From the NCBI RefSeq assembly GCF_003797145.1, contig NZ_RKMG01000002.1, positions 75,037 through 139,036 on the forward strand: a DNA stretch of 64,000 nucleotides, in the 5' to 3' direction. Position 1 is the first letter of the stretch, and every line of letters begins with the position of its first letter. This DNA comes from Aerococcus agrisoli. Its GTDB lineage: Bacteria > Bacillota > Bacilli > Lactobacillales > Aerococcaceae. The notes under the pieces were generated by a model. The model made no database searches. It was not told the DNA's origin and worked only from the letters and a program-made list of their open reading frames with translations. Positions 27,368 to 36,067 of this stretch are shown piece after piece. A program made the position numbers and the translations under genes.

Positions 27368-27781
27368 CTATTTCACCAACTCACTTAAATTTTCACGCAT
27401 ATTTGACAAGAATTGATTTCTTGAACCATCAATATACCCTTGGATTACACCCATTCCACGAGGACTGTACGAACGTCCATGACGAACATAGCCAAATTCG
27501 TTTAAATGAATTAACTTATACCTTTGCATTGGCCCACGCCAGCCAACCTTAGCAATATGTCTACCGCTAGAGTTTTTAGTCGCTCTACCATGGGTTGTTT
27601 CTTCAACCGTAGCCCCTGTATCCTTGTATGAACTGATAGCTTTAGCCAGTCCCTCAGTATATTCATCTGCTGCGGTATTAATCGCTTTATTGACGATACT
27701 TGAGACACGCCTTTCAGAAAATTGCTTTTCTAAATTAGCAACAATTTCATCAGCACCTTTGATTTCAAAATTAAAGTCCAT
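27368..27781 (-). CDS. HK97 gp10-like head-tail joining protein
   Basis: 137 aa with the family layout: an N-terminal helix (EIVANLEKQF), then TEETTHGRA-like loop, VGWRGPMQRYKLIHLNEFG, and a C-terminal helix that packs at the neck. Its start abuts the stop of the head-closure gene. Confidence 0.88.
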   Translation of the reverse strand: MDFNFEIKGADEIVANLEKQFSERRVSSIVNKAINTAADEYTEGLAKAISSYKDTGATVEETTHGRATKNSSGRHIAKVGWRGPMQRYKLIHLNEFGYVRHGRSYSPRGMGVIQGYIDGSRNQFLSNMRENLSELVK

Positions 27782-28146
27782 TACGCATCCGCTCCAAGCA
27801 GAACCGTAATGAACTCACTATTTTGAACATCCGGACGAATATCAGTAATATTCCACTGCATGTTTTTATACCTAAAATCATCGATAATAACTACATGATG
27901 AGACTGTGGTTGATAGTCAGTTAACGGGTCTCGAATTTTAATCGTGATACCCTGTTTCACACTCGTACTATGCATAATTTCCAAGTCCTTCATCGATGGG
28001 TTGTATACTTCTGCATAGCAATAAAACAATTTAGTTAGTCCAGTTTGATTAGGTTCTGGACCACTCGTTTTTGATTCATAGAAACTTACTGGTGTACGCA
28101 GTTCCCCGATATCTGTTACAGGTTTCTTATACGGTCGATTCATCAT
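27781..28146 (-). CDS. Head closure / head-tail joining protein
   Basis: 121 aa beta-rich protein: IGELRTPVSFYES near the start, FYCYAEVYNPSMKDLEIMHST, and a MQWNITDIRPD strand. This fits SPP1 gp16-type head-tail joining proteins. It overlaps the upstream connector gene by 20 nt. Confidence 0.82.
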   Translation of the reverse strand: MMNRPYKKPVTDIGELRTPVSFYESKTSGPEPNQTGLTKLFYCYAEVYNPSMKDLEIMHSTSVKQGITIKIRDPLTDYQPQSHHVVIIDDFRYKNMQWNITDIRPDVQNSEFITVLLGADA

Positions 28147-28417
28147 CTTGCATCAACTCCTCACCATTTAGTCTTAGTGATAAGTCAAAAATACGAGATT
28201 GGAAGTTCTCGTAAAAGAACTCTAAATTACCCGTATAAGCGTATCTCGCACGATTAAAGACAAGCTCCTTCACTTCCCTATCCAGCAGACTACCGCCCAC
28301 CAGAGACAAGATATCAAGCTCTGATGCGCCAAGTAAGTCTGTTAAGTAGTCATCTTCAACAGAATGGAATATACGCATGTAAGTTTTGAAACTTTCTAGC
28401 AATGGCGTATCAACCAT
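28127..28417 (-). CDS. gp6-like head-tail connector
   Basis: 96 aa, all-helical, with LLESFKTYMRIFHSVEDDYL at the start, typical of the gp6/gp15 adaptor that docks under the portal. Start chosen at ATG 28417, which has AGGTG at 6 nt; a GTG at 28426 is less likely. Confidence 0.82.
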   Translation of the reverse strand: MVDTPLLESFKTYMRIFHSVEDDYLTDLLGASELDILSLVGGSLLDREVKELVFNRARYAYTGNLEFFYENFQSRIFDLSLRLNGEELMQDDESTV

Positions 28418-28426
28418 ATTCATCAC

Positions 28427-28591
28427 CTACTTTTCAGTTTTTGGTTCATCCAATCGCTCTAAGAAAGTATCGTCTAAGTTTTCAGCTACTTCCGTAGAAC
28501 GTTTAACCGTCATCTCGATTTCATCATTTTTGTTATAAACTTTACCGTTTTTAATATCCTTAAAATCTTTTAAAACTTTATATTTAGCCAT
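28427..28591 (-). CDS. Small phage protein downstream of the capsid gene
   Basis: 54 aa, starts MAKYKVLKDFKDIKNGKVY, ends DEPKTEK. It fills the gap between capsid and connector genes in the same operon and ends 10 nt before the connector start. Similar small genes often follow HK97 capsid genes. Function unknown. Confidence 0.75.
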   Translation of the reverse strand: MAKYKVLKDFKDIKNGKVYNKNDEIEMTVKRSTEVAENLDDTFLERLDEPKTEK

Positions 28592-28601
28592 CTATTTCAC
28601 C

Positions 28602-29738
28602 TTACCCTTCTGGTAAAGTTGCTGGTTCAGCTAATGTCCAAACTGCAGTTGCTTTACCATCTTTTGCTTTACCGTAAGCAAATTGTTTAGCAGTGTATAA
28701 ATCTAAATCTTCTAATGCGAATGTTTGGTCGAACTTACGTAAAGTAATACCACCACCAATGTACGCATCGTAACGAGATTTAACAAACGATACTGCCGTA
28801 CCTTTTTCCTGGAAAACAGATTCAACAATATTGATGTTGAATGGCACTGCATTTACATAAACACCATTTGCATTTAAGATAGTAAATTTCGCTTCGATAT
28901 CTGCTTTATCTTCTGAAGAAACTACTAGGTATAATTGACCTGCAGTATTAATTGCTTGTCCATTAGATTTAGTAGAGTGGTACTTCTTAATATCTTTAAA
29001 TTCTTGAATGATTGAATCTGTATTGGCAAATGATAAAGTCCCTTGAGCTGTTTTAACTGGATAAGTCGTCACGCCACCAGATACAGTACCATTATCGATA
29101 TCACGGTTTAAACCAATCGGTTTATCATTACCATCACCAGATAGGAATGCTGCTTCTAAAGCAACTGCAAATGCTTCAGTGATTTGCAAGCGAACAAAAC
29201 GTTCAATCCAGTTAACAGATAAATCTGCTAAGTCTTTTGGAACAACAACAAATGCTGTTAACTTGTTTTGAATCGCAACTTCATCGCTGAATGTCGCATC
29301 TAATTGACCCTTGATTTCATCGAACACTTTACCCCAAACCGCTTGGCCAGACGTTTCAGAACGTAAGAATTTCAAGCGAATACCAGCGGATTTTAAGCCG
29401 ATTGCATCTAGTAATGGATGTTCAGTTGTTAAATCTTCGAAGATTTCATCAATTGTTGTTTCTGGTAATAATTTTTCTTCTTTATAACCAACCTCAGTAT
29501 TGATTTCATTAAAGAATTCATACGTTTCTTTGCTCATTTTAGCCTTGTTGATGTTAGCAGCTTGGTCAACTTGAAGATTAACTTCTTTCTTAGCTTCATC
29601 CATTACATCTTCAGCTAATGCATTAATCATATTTAAATAAGCGTCACCTTGTGCCTCTTGATCAGCGCCATTTTTTACAGCATTAATAAATTCCTCGCGT
29701 TTAGAAGCGAAGTTTGTCATAGATTTTAATTTAAACAT
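28602..29738 (-). CDS. Major capsid protein (HK97 fold)
   Basis: 378 aa. Residues 1-90 are a charged coiled scaffold-like delta domain. The HK97 core follows (LKSAGIRLKFLRSETSGQAVW, VPKDLADLSVNWIERFVR, AAFLSGDGNDKPIGLNRD). It lies right after the prohead protease, as usual. RBS AAAGGAGAG precedes the ATG. Confidence 0.94.
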   Translation of the reverse strand: MFKLKSMTNFASKREEFINAVKNGADQEAQGDAYLNMINALAEDVMDEAKKEVNLQVDQAANINKAKMSKETYEFFNEINTEVGYKEEKLLPETTIDEIFEDLTTEHPLLDAIGLKSAGIRLKFLRSETSGQAVWGKVFDEIKGQLDATFSDEVAIQNKLTAFVVVPKDLADLSVNWIERFVRLQITEAFAVALEAAFLSGDGNDKPIGLNRDIDNGTVSGGVTTYPVKTAQGTLSFANTDSIIQEFKDIKKYHSTKSNGQAINTAGQLYLVVSSEDKADIEAKFTILNANGVYVNAVPFNINIVESVFQEKGTAVSFVKSRYDAYIGGGITLRKFDQTFALEDLDLYTAKQFAYGKAKDGKATAVWTLAEPATLPEG

Positions 29739-29765
29739 TTAATTTTTCTCTCCTTTAATTTTGTA

Positions 29766-30521
29766 CTAAAAAAGGAACCGTTCAAAACTTTTAGCTTTGG
29801 GTTCCTCTTTCTTGTTATTTTCAATTTCAACATCAAAATCAGCTTTTAGCTTTTCATAAATCTTGTCCACAATTTCATCAGTGTTTACTTGAACACTAGC
29901 CATTGGTAGCTGTTTATCATTCCGAACTTTATCAATCACGTTTTGAGGGATGATACCATTCGTTAATCCGTTTGCTACAAGTTCAAATACTGGTGTCGAT
30001 TCAGTGTATTCAATTACTTCATCAACAAATCCGTATTCTAATGCTTTATCAGCATCCATCCACGTTTCTTTGTTCATCAAAGCTAACGCTTCTTCTTTAG
30101 CAATTCCAGACTTACCAACATATGCATTTGCAATTGCTGAGTTAGCCATTTGTAATGCTTCGCTAGCTGCATCCATTGCATGATAGTCGCCTTGCGCACC
30201 AACTGAAGCATTATGAATCATAATACGTCCGACTGGTGACATCTTAACTTTATCTCCAGCCATCGCAATAACTGATGCTGCAGAACCGGCCATTAATACT
30301 TCTACCGTTACATTTCCCGGGTAGTTTTTTAAATCTGAGTAAATTTGATTACCTGCATCAACATATCCGCCATAAGAATTAATTTCAATAACTACATCAT
30401 CAGTCATATCAGCTAATGTATCAGAAATATCTTTAGGACTAGTTGAATCCATATCAAATAAATCATAAATCCATTTATTATCATTAGTTACAATTGTACC
30501 GTGTACTTTAATTTTCTTCAC
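29766..30521 (-). CDS. Prohead protease, ClpP-like (S14)
   Basis: 251 aa. Serine in AGSAAS near residue 80, histidine in IMIHNAS near 103, and INSYGG early in the fold identify a ClpP-type capsid maturation protease. The C-terminal 60 residues are charged and coiled. GTG start with GAGGAAA upstream; it overlaps the portal gene by 14 nt. Confidence 0.93.
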   Translation of the reverse strand: MKKIKVHGTIVTNDNKWIYDLFDMDSTSPKDISDTLADMTDDVVIEINSYGGYVDAGNQIYSDLKNYPGNVTVEVLMAGSAASVIAMAGDKVKMSPVGRIMIHNASVGAQGDYHAMDAASEALQMANSAIANAYVGKSGIAKEEALALMNKETWMDADKALEYGFVDEVIEYTESTPVFELVANGLTNGIIPQNVIDKVRNDKQLPMASVQVNTDEIVDKIYEKLKADFDVEIENNKKEEPKAKSFERFLF

Positions 30522-31680
30522 TTATTTCCTCACCCCTTTCATTATTCTGATATTCAGTGTAATTTTTCGTGATATAGTGTTTATCCATCATGGGGTCATC
30601 CACTTTATCACGTCCTAGTTCTTCTAGAATGTCATTAGGACTAAAGACTCCTGAAGCTACCAACTTATCAATCTGAGTAGATAACTCAAAAACATCTGTA
30701 GTCAGTACGTTTGAAATAGTTAATCGTAATCCCTTTTGATAATCTGATTGAGATATCATTAAACCATTCATCTCATCGGTAAGCATTTTAATCAGCGGAT
30801 TAACCACATTTTCTTTGTACAACTTTTTATTTTGTTCTAACTCTAGTTTATCTCCAAACACTAAATTTGATGGTATTCCGACTAATTCAGCAACTTCAGC
30901 AGTCATCGCATAACGCGCACTATTTAAATCGCTAAAAGGTATATTACTTGAATTCCCTTTATTAGAGAATTCTTCAATATCCATGCCATTTGGTGTCATA
31001 ACATAAGCTGTTTCTTTAGTATCAAAAATTTTGAACATATTATTCAAATAACTTTGGACCTGCTCCGTCCGTTCTTTAGCATCTGCAAAAGTACCGGTTT
31101 TGTTAATAGAAACAGAACCACGGACTTGACCGTTACGCCAAACTGATTTTAGTAATGAATTAAATAAGTCCGCATAATCTTCAAAAAGACCATCAATCAT
31201 TTTAGACAGTTGCTCATTACCATATTTTAGATATAGAACTTCAGAACGAATAAATGGTCTCTTATAGGTATATTGACCAACAACCACATCTGTAAATCGA
31301 TAGTCATATAAACTTATAGAATCATCTTTAACAAATGAATCTGCAATCAACATCTGATCATCGTCTGACATAATAATCAAAACCTCATTATCGAATAACA
31401 ACTTATAGAACGCTTTTTGCCAAAATTCTGTAGCATTCTGATTTCTATTAGGCCGTACATTTAACTTGTATTCCCAATCGTGGGTAAAATCATCATCTTT
31501 ACCATCCGGTGTCTTGATAATGAATTTAGCAGTAGACATTGTTCTTGCAACATAATTCACGACTTTATCAATGGATGTTTGTTTTAAATAAACACGCTTC
31601 GTGTGATCATCAATCGGATACTCATAACCAATCAATTCTACTTTATTTATTCGGTTCTTAATTGATTCCCATAGTCCCAA
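30508..31680 (-). CDS. Portal protein (HK97 family)
   Basis: 390 aa, the dodecameric DNA gate at one vertex. Motifs include NYVARTMSTAKFIIKTP, LNVRPNRNQNATEFWQK, and AEVAELVGIPSNLVFGD. Start is TTG at 31680, 5 nt after AAGGAGGG. Followed by protease and capsid genes in the standard order. Confidence 0.93.
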   Translation of the reverse strand: MGLWESIKNRINKVELIGYEYPIDDHTKRVYLKQTSIDKVVNYVARTMSTAKFIIKTPDGKDDDFTHDWEYKLNVRPNRNQNATEFWQKAFYKLLFDNEVLIIMSDDDQMLIADSFVKDDSISLYDYRFTDVVVGQYTYKRPFIRSEVLYLKYGNEQLSKMIDGLFEDYADLFNSLLKSVWRNGQVRGSVSINKTGTFADAKERTEQVQSYLNNMFKIFDTKETAYVMTPNGMDIEEFSNKGNSSNIPFSDLNSARYAMTAEVAELVGIPSNLVFGDKLELEQNKKLYKENVVNPLIKMLTDEMNGLMISQSDYQKGLRLTISNVLTTDVFELSTQIDKLVASGVFSPNDILEELGRDKVDDPMMDKHYITKNYTEYQNNERGEEISEEN

Positions 31681-31694
31681 AATTTCCCTCCTTT

Positions 31695-33419
31695 CTAATA
31701 TTGTAATTGGCTAACCATATCGAAAAATTCGTCTAAATCAGTCTGGTCGTCCAATTCATTAGCACGATACATTGCATGTACCAAAGCTTGGAATCCATCA
31801 GTTTTACGCTTCACTTCTTCTTTTTTATCGAAAATTTTACCGTTAGATGTTTCTTTTACATACACATTATTGGTGTACCAACGCATCAGAGGATTATCTT
31901 CGAATATGATTTTATTATTTGCGAATCCATCTTCAATTCTTGGTGCAACAAGCGGATGAATAGATTGCGGACGTTTAATTAAATCGACCTCAAAACCTTC
32001 CTTTTCAAGTAAAGGCCTTAATATATCCAACTTAAAGTTATCGGCCACAATTCTTTCAACGCCATATTTTTCTCTAGCATTTACAAACCACTCCACGATA
32101 TGCATTGGATCAAGAGATGGCTCATCAATAACTGACATGAGTCCTTGTTTTTCCCAAGCTTTTATGGGGGCTTTCTTGCTTCCGCCCAATGCATTTGCTG
32201 AATTTGAATAACCATAATGAATATCAACAAAATGTTTAATAGCGAATGAATGGGTTTTGAATGCATACTCTTCTCCTTTTTTAAATAAAAGTCCACATGC
32301 TGCAAAATCTCGAACAGATCCATAATCAAGCGATCCAATAGGTTTTAATCCGTCTAAATCAAAAAATGGTCGGTTAGTTGCTAGTAACTCTTCTCGACTA
32401 GCAACGCTATGTTCAGAGTCACCCTCAATTACGTTCATTCGTTTTGTAACAAACATAGGTCGTCCAGACGGCTCATAGGTTAAGTCTGCATACTCATCTT
32501 CCATCGTTTGAAGCAATCGTTCCGCACGTCCTGTTAATGGTTTCTGTAGAGTAGGATTAGCTTTCTCCCACAAATCTGGACTATCCATCTCTTTTATATC
32601 ATCCAACTCACAAATAAATGGAAAATGGCCATTAAATGGTGCATCACCGTTTAAAATATTTGTTGCACGATCATAGAGCATATCGAAATAGCCTTCTCTA
32701 ATGAATCCTTTCGTACCAATGAAAAATTGTCTCGGATTTGGTTTCTTACCAAGACCACCAGTAAACACTTTTACCAATTCTGAATTCTCATATTCGTGGA
32801 ACTCATCGAATATCAACGCACCTTCACGACCACCATCTTTTGTTTTGGCATTGGAGGTGTGGTACATAATTTTAGATTGTGTTTCTTGACTAATAATCTT
32901 GCTTTTCCAAGGTTCAAACTCACCAATAGGCTCATCTTCAAAAGTAGTATCACGAGTATTAACTGCTGACAATCTAGGGTCTTTGATTATTTTGTTATAA
33001 ATTTCTTCAAAGGAAGTTTTTGCTTGATGTTCCGAGTTGGCCACAATTGAGACATCATATTCTTCAATTCCATGCAAACTTGATGCCAAGAAATGAGCCA
33101 TTGTTGATATAAAACCATTCTTACCAGCACCACGGCCCATAACCAAGATGAATATTCTAAATACTGGTGTGTCATTAGAACGCTTATAAAAGAAAACAAA
33201 AGAAGCGAGGAACTTTTCCCAATCATCTAAGGGATAGTACCATCGCTCACTAAAATTAATATAATCTTCAATTTGCTGGTCATCAAAGTAATACTCATTA
33301 TCTTTGGATAAGATATCTCTTTTTAACCACTCCACTAATTGAACCCGTTTTTCATTGAATACCAAATAACCTTCTTGAAATAGTTCCAAATAAAAATCAA
33401 CATGTTCTGTACGCAACAT
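31695..33419 (-). CDS. Terminase large subunit
   Basis: 574 aa motor of DNA packaging. Walker A-like GRGAGKNGF near residue 90, Walker B LIFDEFHEYEN near 200, and C-terminal nuclease acidic residues (SLDYGSVRDFAA, RIVADNFKLD). Directly follows the small subunit gene. Confidence 0.95.
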   Translation of the reverse strand: MLRTEHVDFYLELFQEGYLVFNEKRVQLVEWLKRDILSKDNEYYFDDQQIEDYINFSERWYYPLDDWEKFLASFVFFYKRSNDTPVFRIFILVMGRGAGKNGFISTMAHFLASSLHGIEEYDVSIVANSEHQAKTSFEEIYNKIIKDPRLSAVNTRDTTFEDEPIGEFEPWKSKIISQETQSKIMYHTSNAKTKDGGREGALIFDEFHEYENSELVKVFTGGLGKKPNPRQFFIGTKGFIREGYFDMLYDRATNILNGDAPFNGHFPFICELDDIKEMDSPDLWEKANPTLQKPLTGRAERLLQTMEDEYADLTYEPSGRPMFVTKRMNVIEGDSEHSVASREELLATNRPFFDLDGLKPIGSLDYGSVRDFAACGLLFKKGEEYAFKTHSFAIKHFVDIHYGYSNSANALGGSKKAPIKAWEKQGLMSVIDEPSLDPMHIVEWFVNAREKYGVERIVADNFKLDILRPLLEKEGFEVDLIKRPQSIHPLVAPRIEDGFANNKIIFEDNPLMRWYTNNVYVKETSNGKIFDKKEEVKRKTDGFQALVHAMYRANELDDQTDLDEFFDMVSQLQY

Positions 33420-33422
33420 AGG

Positions 33423-33962
33423 CTAACCACCCAACAAGTTTTCTCTCGCTGAACTTTTAGCTTCTTTTGGCAATAATTCAGTTAGCTGCTTAATAATATC
33501 TTTATAAGTTTTATCTCGATTATCATAATTTTCAACAATCGGTCGTTTTCGGTCGTATGGAATTTGGTCTTTTGATTGACTAAATCGCTCGTACTCTCCA
33601 TTCTCCAAAATATCCTTCCAATTGTCATCCAAAAGGATACGTAGTCGAGCAGCTTGAATGATTAAACCTTCAGCAATATCTAGTTGCTCTTTTGGTATAT
33701 TTTTGAAAATTTCACGTAATCTTAGTTCTTCAATTTCAGAACGATTTTCCATTTCTTCTATACGGTCATTGATTAAATAAAGCAAGGAAACATCTAATGC
33801 TTTAGCGATATTGTTTAATGTTTCTATACTCGGTGAATTGTTTCCTGTTTCAATTTTTCGATAATAAGATTCAGAAATATTTGCTGATTCAGCCAGCTCT
33901 TTTTGAGTTAATTTATGTTCATTTCTTAGTCGTTTAATACGTGTGTTAATATTCAATTCCAA
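33423..33962 (-). CDS. Terminase small subunit with N-terminal XRE-type HTH
   Basis: 179 aa in two parts. Residues 5-65 form a Cro/CI-type HTH (RIKRLRNEHKLTQKELAESA, then YYRKIETGNNSPSIETL). The C-terminal part (ARLRILLDDNWKDILENGEY, then IIKQLTELLPKEA) matches the P27-type small terminase. It sits immediately before the large subunit. The start is TTG (33962, or 33956) downstream of AAAGGAGG. The HTH may recognise the cos region next door, in place of the usual small-terminase DNA-binding domain. Confidence 0.8.
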   Translation of the reverse strand: MELNINTRIKRLRNEHKLTQKELAESANISESYYRKIETGNNSPSIETLNNIAKALDVSLLYLINDRIEEMENRSEIEELRLREIFKNIPKEQLDIAEGLIIQAARLRILLDDNWKDILENGEYERFSQSKDQIPYDRKRPIVENYDNRDKTYKDIIKQLTELLPKEAKSSARENLLGG

Positions 33963-33995
33963 CCATACTCAACCTCCTTTCTTCAAACAATTAAT

Positions 33996-34095
33996 ATGGC
34001 GGGGGATAGGGGTGCTAGAAACGGTTACGACCGTGCAAAAGACCCTTCCCACCGGTTTCCTAGAATGGCTTTGTATCAACCTTTTCGACCGGGGG
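33996..34095. other. Candidate cos (DNA packaging) region
   Basis: A GC-rich gene-free patch in AT-rich DNA, between the HNH and terminase genes. It holds a perfect ACGGT-TACG-ACCGT palindrome (34021-34034) nested in a longer imperfect inverted repeat (34015-34025 with 34051-34063), flanked by G-runs. Position next to HNH and terminase fits a cohesive-end site; the nick positions cannot be read. Confidence 0.5.
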
Positions 34096-34101
34096 TACCC
34101 A

Positions 34102-34422
34102 TTACCAAAACTCATCGTTCCATTTTATATTTTTCGTTTTCTCGCGATAATTAAAGCGATTATGACGTTTGTTATGGCAATCTTTACACAGTGTTCTTAA
34201 ATTAGATTCATCAAGTGCAAGTTCAGGATAGTCTTTCAGCTCTTTGATATGATCTACTTCAAGGACTGAGTCTAATTGACTAGTAACCTTACCATCTCTC
34301 TTACACCACTGGCATTCATAGTTATCGCGCTCTAATATATAAGCTCTCATCATTCGCCAATCAGAACTTGTATAGAATATTCGTCTAGCTTTCTTACTTG
34401 AAGTATCTAAGATAGTTATCAC
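34102..34422 (-). CDS. HNH endonuclease
   Basis: 106 aa with CQWC, LEVDHIKELKD, and CKDCHNKRH: a zinc-ribbon HNH nuclease. In cos-type siphoviruses an HNH protein beside the terminase is required for genome cutting. The GTG at 34422 is only 2 nt after AGGAG, so the start is uncertain. Confidence 0.9.
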   Translation of the reverse strand: MITILDTSSKKARRIFYTSSDWRMMRAYILERDNYECQWCKRDGKVTSQLDSVLEVDHIKELKDYPELALDESNLRTLCKDCHNKRHNRFNYREKTKNIKWNDEFW

Positions 34423-34458
34423 ATCTCCTTTGCACTTTAGCTAATGCTTGACTGCATG

Positions 34459-34515
34459 TCAGTCAATCCAAGATAATGGATCACTCCCCTTATTCATCTG
34501 CATATCGCTACACAT
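34459..34515 (-). CDS. Possible 18-aa peptide upstream of HNH
   Basis: A tiny frame (MCSDMQMNKGSDPLSWID) with GAGGTGA upstream at good spacing, between the large RNA region and the HNH gene. May be a leader peptide or chance. Confidence 0.3.
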   Translation of the reverse strand: MCSDMQMNKGSDPLSWID

Positions 34516-34535
34516 ATCAATCACCTCACGACGTA

Positions 34536-34586
34536 ATAAAAAGCCACCCATCACTCGTAAGTGTGCCTATTTTTAGGCTGGGTAGC
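34536..34586 (-). terminator. Branched terminator ending the large RNA
   Basis: Minus strand GCTACCCA/TGGGTGGC closing stem with two small inner hairpins (AGCCTA..TAGGC and CAC..GTG), followed by GCTTTTTATT. Confidence 0.65.
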
Positions 34587-35240
34587 TATTGATGCTATTT
34601 TTATTACTCAAAACTACACAACCCCCAGAGTTATCGAGTCCAATCAAAATGTAAGGCCGTTTGCCCACCCGGTTTTAGGACAATCGCATAAGTAGCTACC
34701 AAATGCAATTACTCTATCGACATTGTGCAGTTTTCAATAAGCAACCATACCCGACTGTTGCTACAACAGTATATAGGTTAGTTGCCCCAAGCTTTAAACC
34801 GAAACTTGGCTGGAAAGTTTTTTTATAACGCTGTTTACCTTAGGCGTCCCTAACTTATTAAAGCGTAACGGAAATTACTTACTTATACGAATAACCCACA
34901 TCCTGCATTTTCGTTAATATAGTAACCGAATCAACATGCCAACCTATCGTCCTAGTTGGTGGATATGTTAAAGGTTATTCTGTATAAATAAATAAAGCAA
35001 GGTTAGTCAGTGATGATTAAATGTATGATTTATTTGAGCTGACTGTGCCTTGCTATGCTACTGGAGAGTGGTCGCAACTCTCTTACCTGCTAAACATCAG
35101 TAGCTTATATATCCACAGGAGGAACCTGCGTTTGCTTTATGCATATTTCCGTATGATAAAGACTTTCCACTAAGGAGGTGGCTATGTGATACCTCATCGC
35201 CTAAATATCACAATACCAATATACATCAGATTATTGCCTT
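34536..35240 (-). ncRNA. Candidate giant structured phage RNA (GOLLD/ROOL-like)
   Basis: About 700 nt with no plausible gene, between the late activator gene and the HNH/terminase genes. Many strong stems can be drawn: 35186-35191/35206-35211; 35135-35145/35152-35161 (10 bp with one bulge); 35057-35063/35098-35104 enclosing 35064-35069/35077-35082; 34996-35002/35048-35054 with 35006-35010/35039-35043; 34973-34980/34889-34896 enclosing 34955-34959/34939-34943; 34787-34791/34805-34809; 34754-34760/34764-34770. The minus-strand 3' end is a multibranched stem (34579-34586/34543-34550) followed by a T-run. Size and a Lactobacillales prophage setting recall GOLLD and ROOL RNAs; family membership is not proven. 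The 5' end is approximate. Confidence 0.6.
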
Positions 35241-35252
35241 AAAAGTCCGCAA

Positions 35253-35666
35253 TTAGTCCAATTCACCTAACTTCCTACCAATTTCTTCAACGACAGTTTT
35301 TCTAACTTCAAAACATCTAGATCTTGAGTTTCTAGTAGCCATAGCGATACCGTCCCAAGTTAACGTTCTTGGCTTTTCGAAGTAATATAGTTTAATTACA
35401 CTATAATCATCTTCGTGCAGCTTTTTTAACACTTCTTCGATGATAAACTTTTGTTCTTCTAGCCTAGCTAATCGCCTATCTTGGTCGAGCGTTACCACAA
35501 AGTTTTCAGCTAGACTAGTATTAGACTGTGATTTGCTACCCCCTATATTTTCATCATATTCTCTAACAGGGTATAGAAGTGCTAATCGACGTTTTTTTAT
35601 TTCGCTATCTAATTTAGGGTAATCTTCTAAAAGTTGTTCAACTCTTTTAAAATCTTTACTTGCCAC
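35253..35666 (-). CDS. ArpU/RinA-type late transcription activator
   Basis: 137 aa. The C-terminal half (IKLYYFEKPRTLTWDGIAMA, then a second helix SRSRCFEVRKTVVEEIGRKL) is a sigma-like HTH seen in phage RinA/ArpU activators. Located just upstream of the packaging genes, whose late promoter it probably activates. GTG start directly after the upstream stop, AGGAG at 7 nt. Confidence 0.8.
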   Translation of the reverse strand: MASKDFKRVEQLLEDYPKLDSEIKKRRLALLYPVREYDENIGGSKSQSNTSLAENFVVTLDQDRRLARLEEQKFIIEEVLKKLHEDDYSVIKLYYFEKPRTLTWDGIAMATRNSRSRCFEVRKTVVEEIGRKLGELD

Positions 35667-35822
35667 TCAATCACTCCTATTCGTTTTATCACGTTCTCTC
35701 GCTTGCTGTTGCTCCTCAATTACATCGAATATCGTGTTCAGCATTATGAAAATGAATGTACCTACCACAACGATCAATGCGAATGCACTAATGTACAATA
35801 ACAGTTGTGTTATTAGGTCCAT
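35667..35822 (-). CDS. Small membrane protein
   Basis: 51 aa: one membrane helix (residues 5-30, LLLYISAFALIVVVGTFIF) and a charged tail (EEQQQARERDKTNRSD). Fits exactly between the nrdH-like and ArpU-like genes, abutting both. Function unknown. Confidence 0.75.
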   Translation of the reverse strand: MDLITQLLLYISAFALIVVVGTFIFIMLNTIFDVIEEQQQARERDKTNRSD

Positions 35823-36047
35823 CTATTCCACCAACTTCGCCAACTTATCTGGCTGGAAACCTGTCCAAGTCTCGTTGGCAGTAATAATAACTGGGACCGA
35901 TTTATAACCCATCCCTTTAACTTCCTCACGATACTGTTCGTTTTCTTCAACGTTCTTCTCAATAAATTCAATACCTCGTTCGCTTAAGTATTTTTTAGTA
36001 AAGTTGCATTGCATACAGTCATTTTTAGAATAAATTATTGGTGTCAT
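35823..36047 (-). CDS. nrdH: NrdH-like glutaredoxin
   Basis: 74 aa thioredoxin-fold redox protein with CMQC near residue 11 and the YKSVPVII cis-proline loop. Known role of NrdH: reducing class Ib ribonucleotide reductase. No nrdEF lies in the prophage, so it would serve the host enzyme. Confidence 0.9.
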   Translation of the reverse strand: MTPIIYSKNDCMQCNFTKKYLSERGIEFIEKNVEENEQYREEVKGMGYKSVPVIITANETWTGFQPDKLAKLVE

Positions 36048-36067
36048 ATTTTAATCTCCTTTATATG

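Noticed and set aside
35161..35240. Plus-strand 18-codon peptide after AAGGAGG near 35175
   Set aside because: The ATG is followed at once by a stop, the GTG frame is tiny, and the bases are used in stems of the large RNA.
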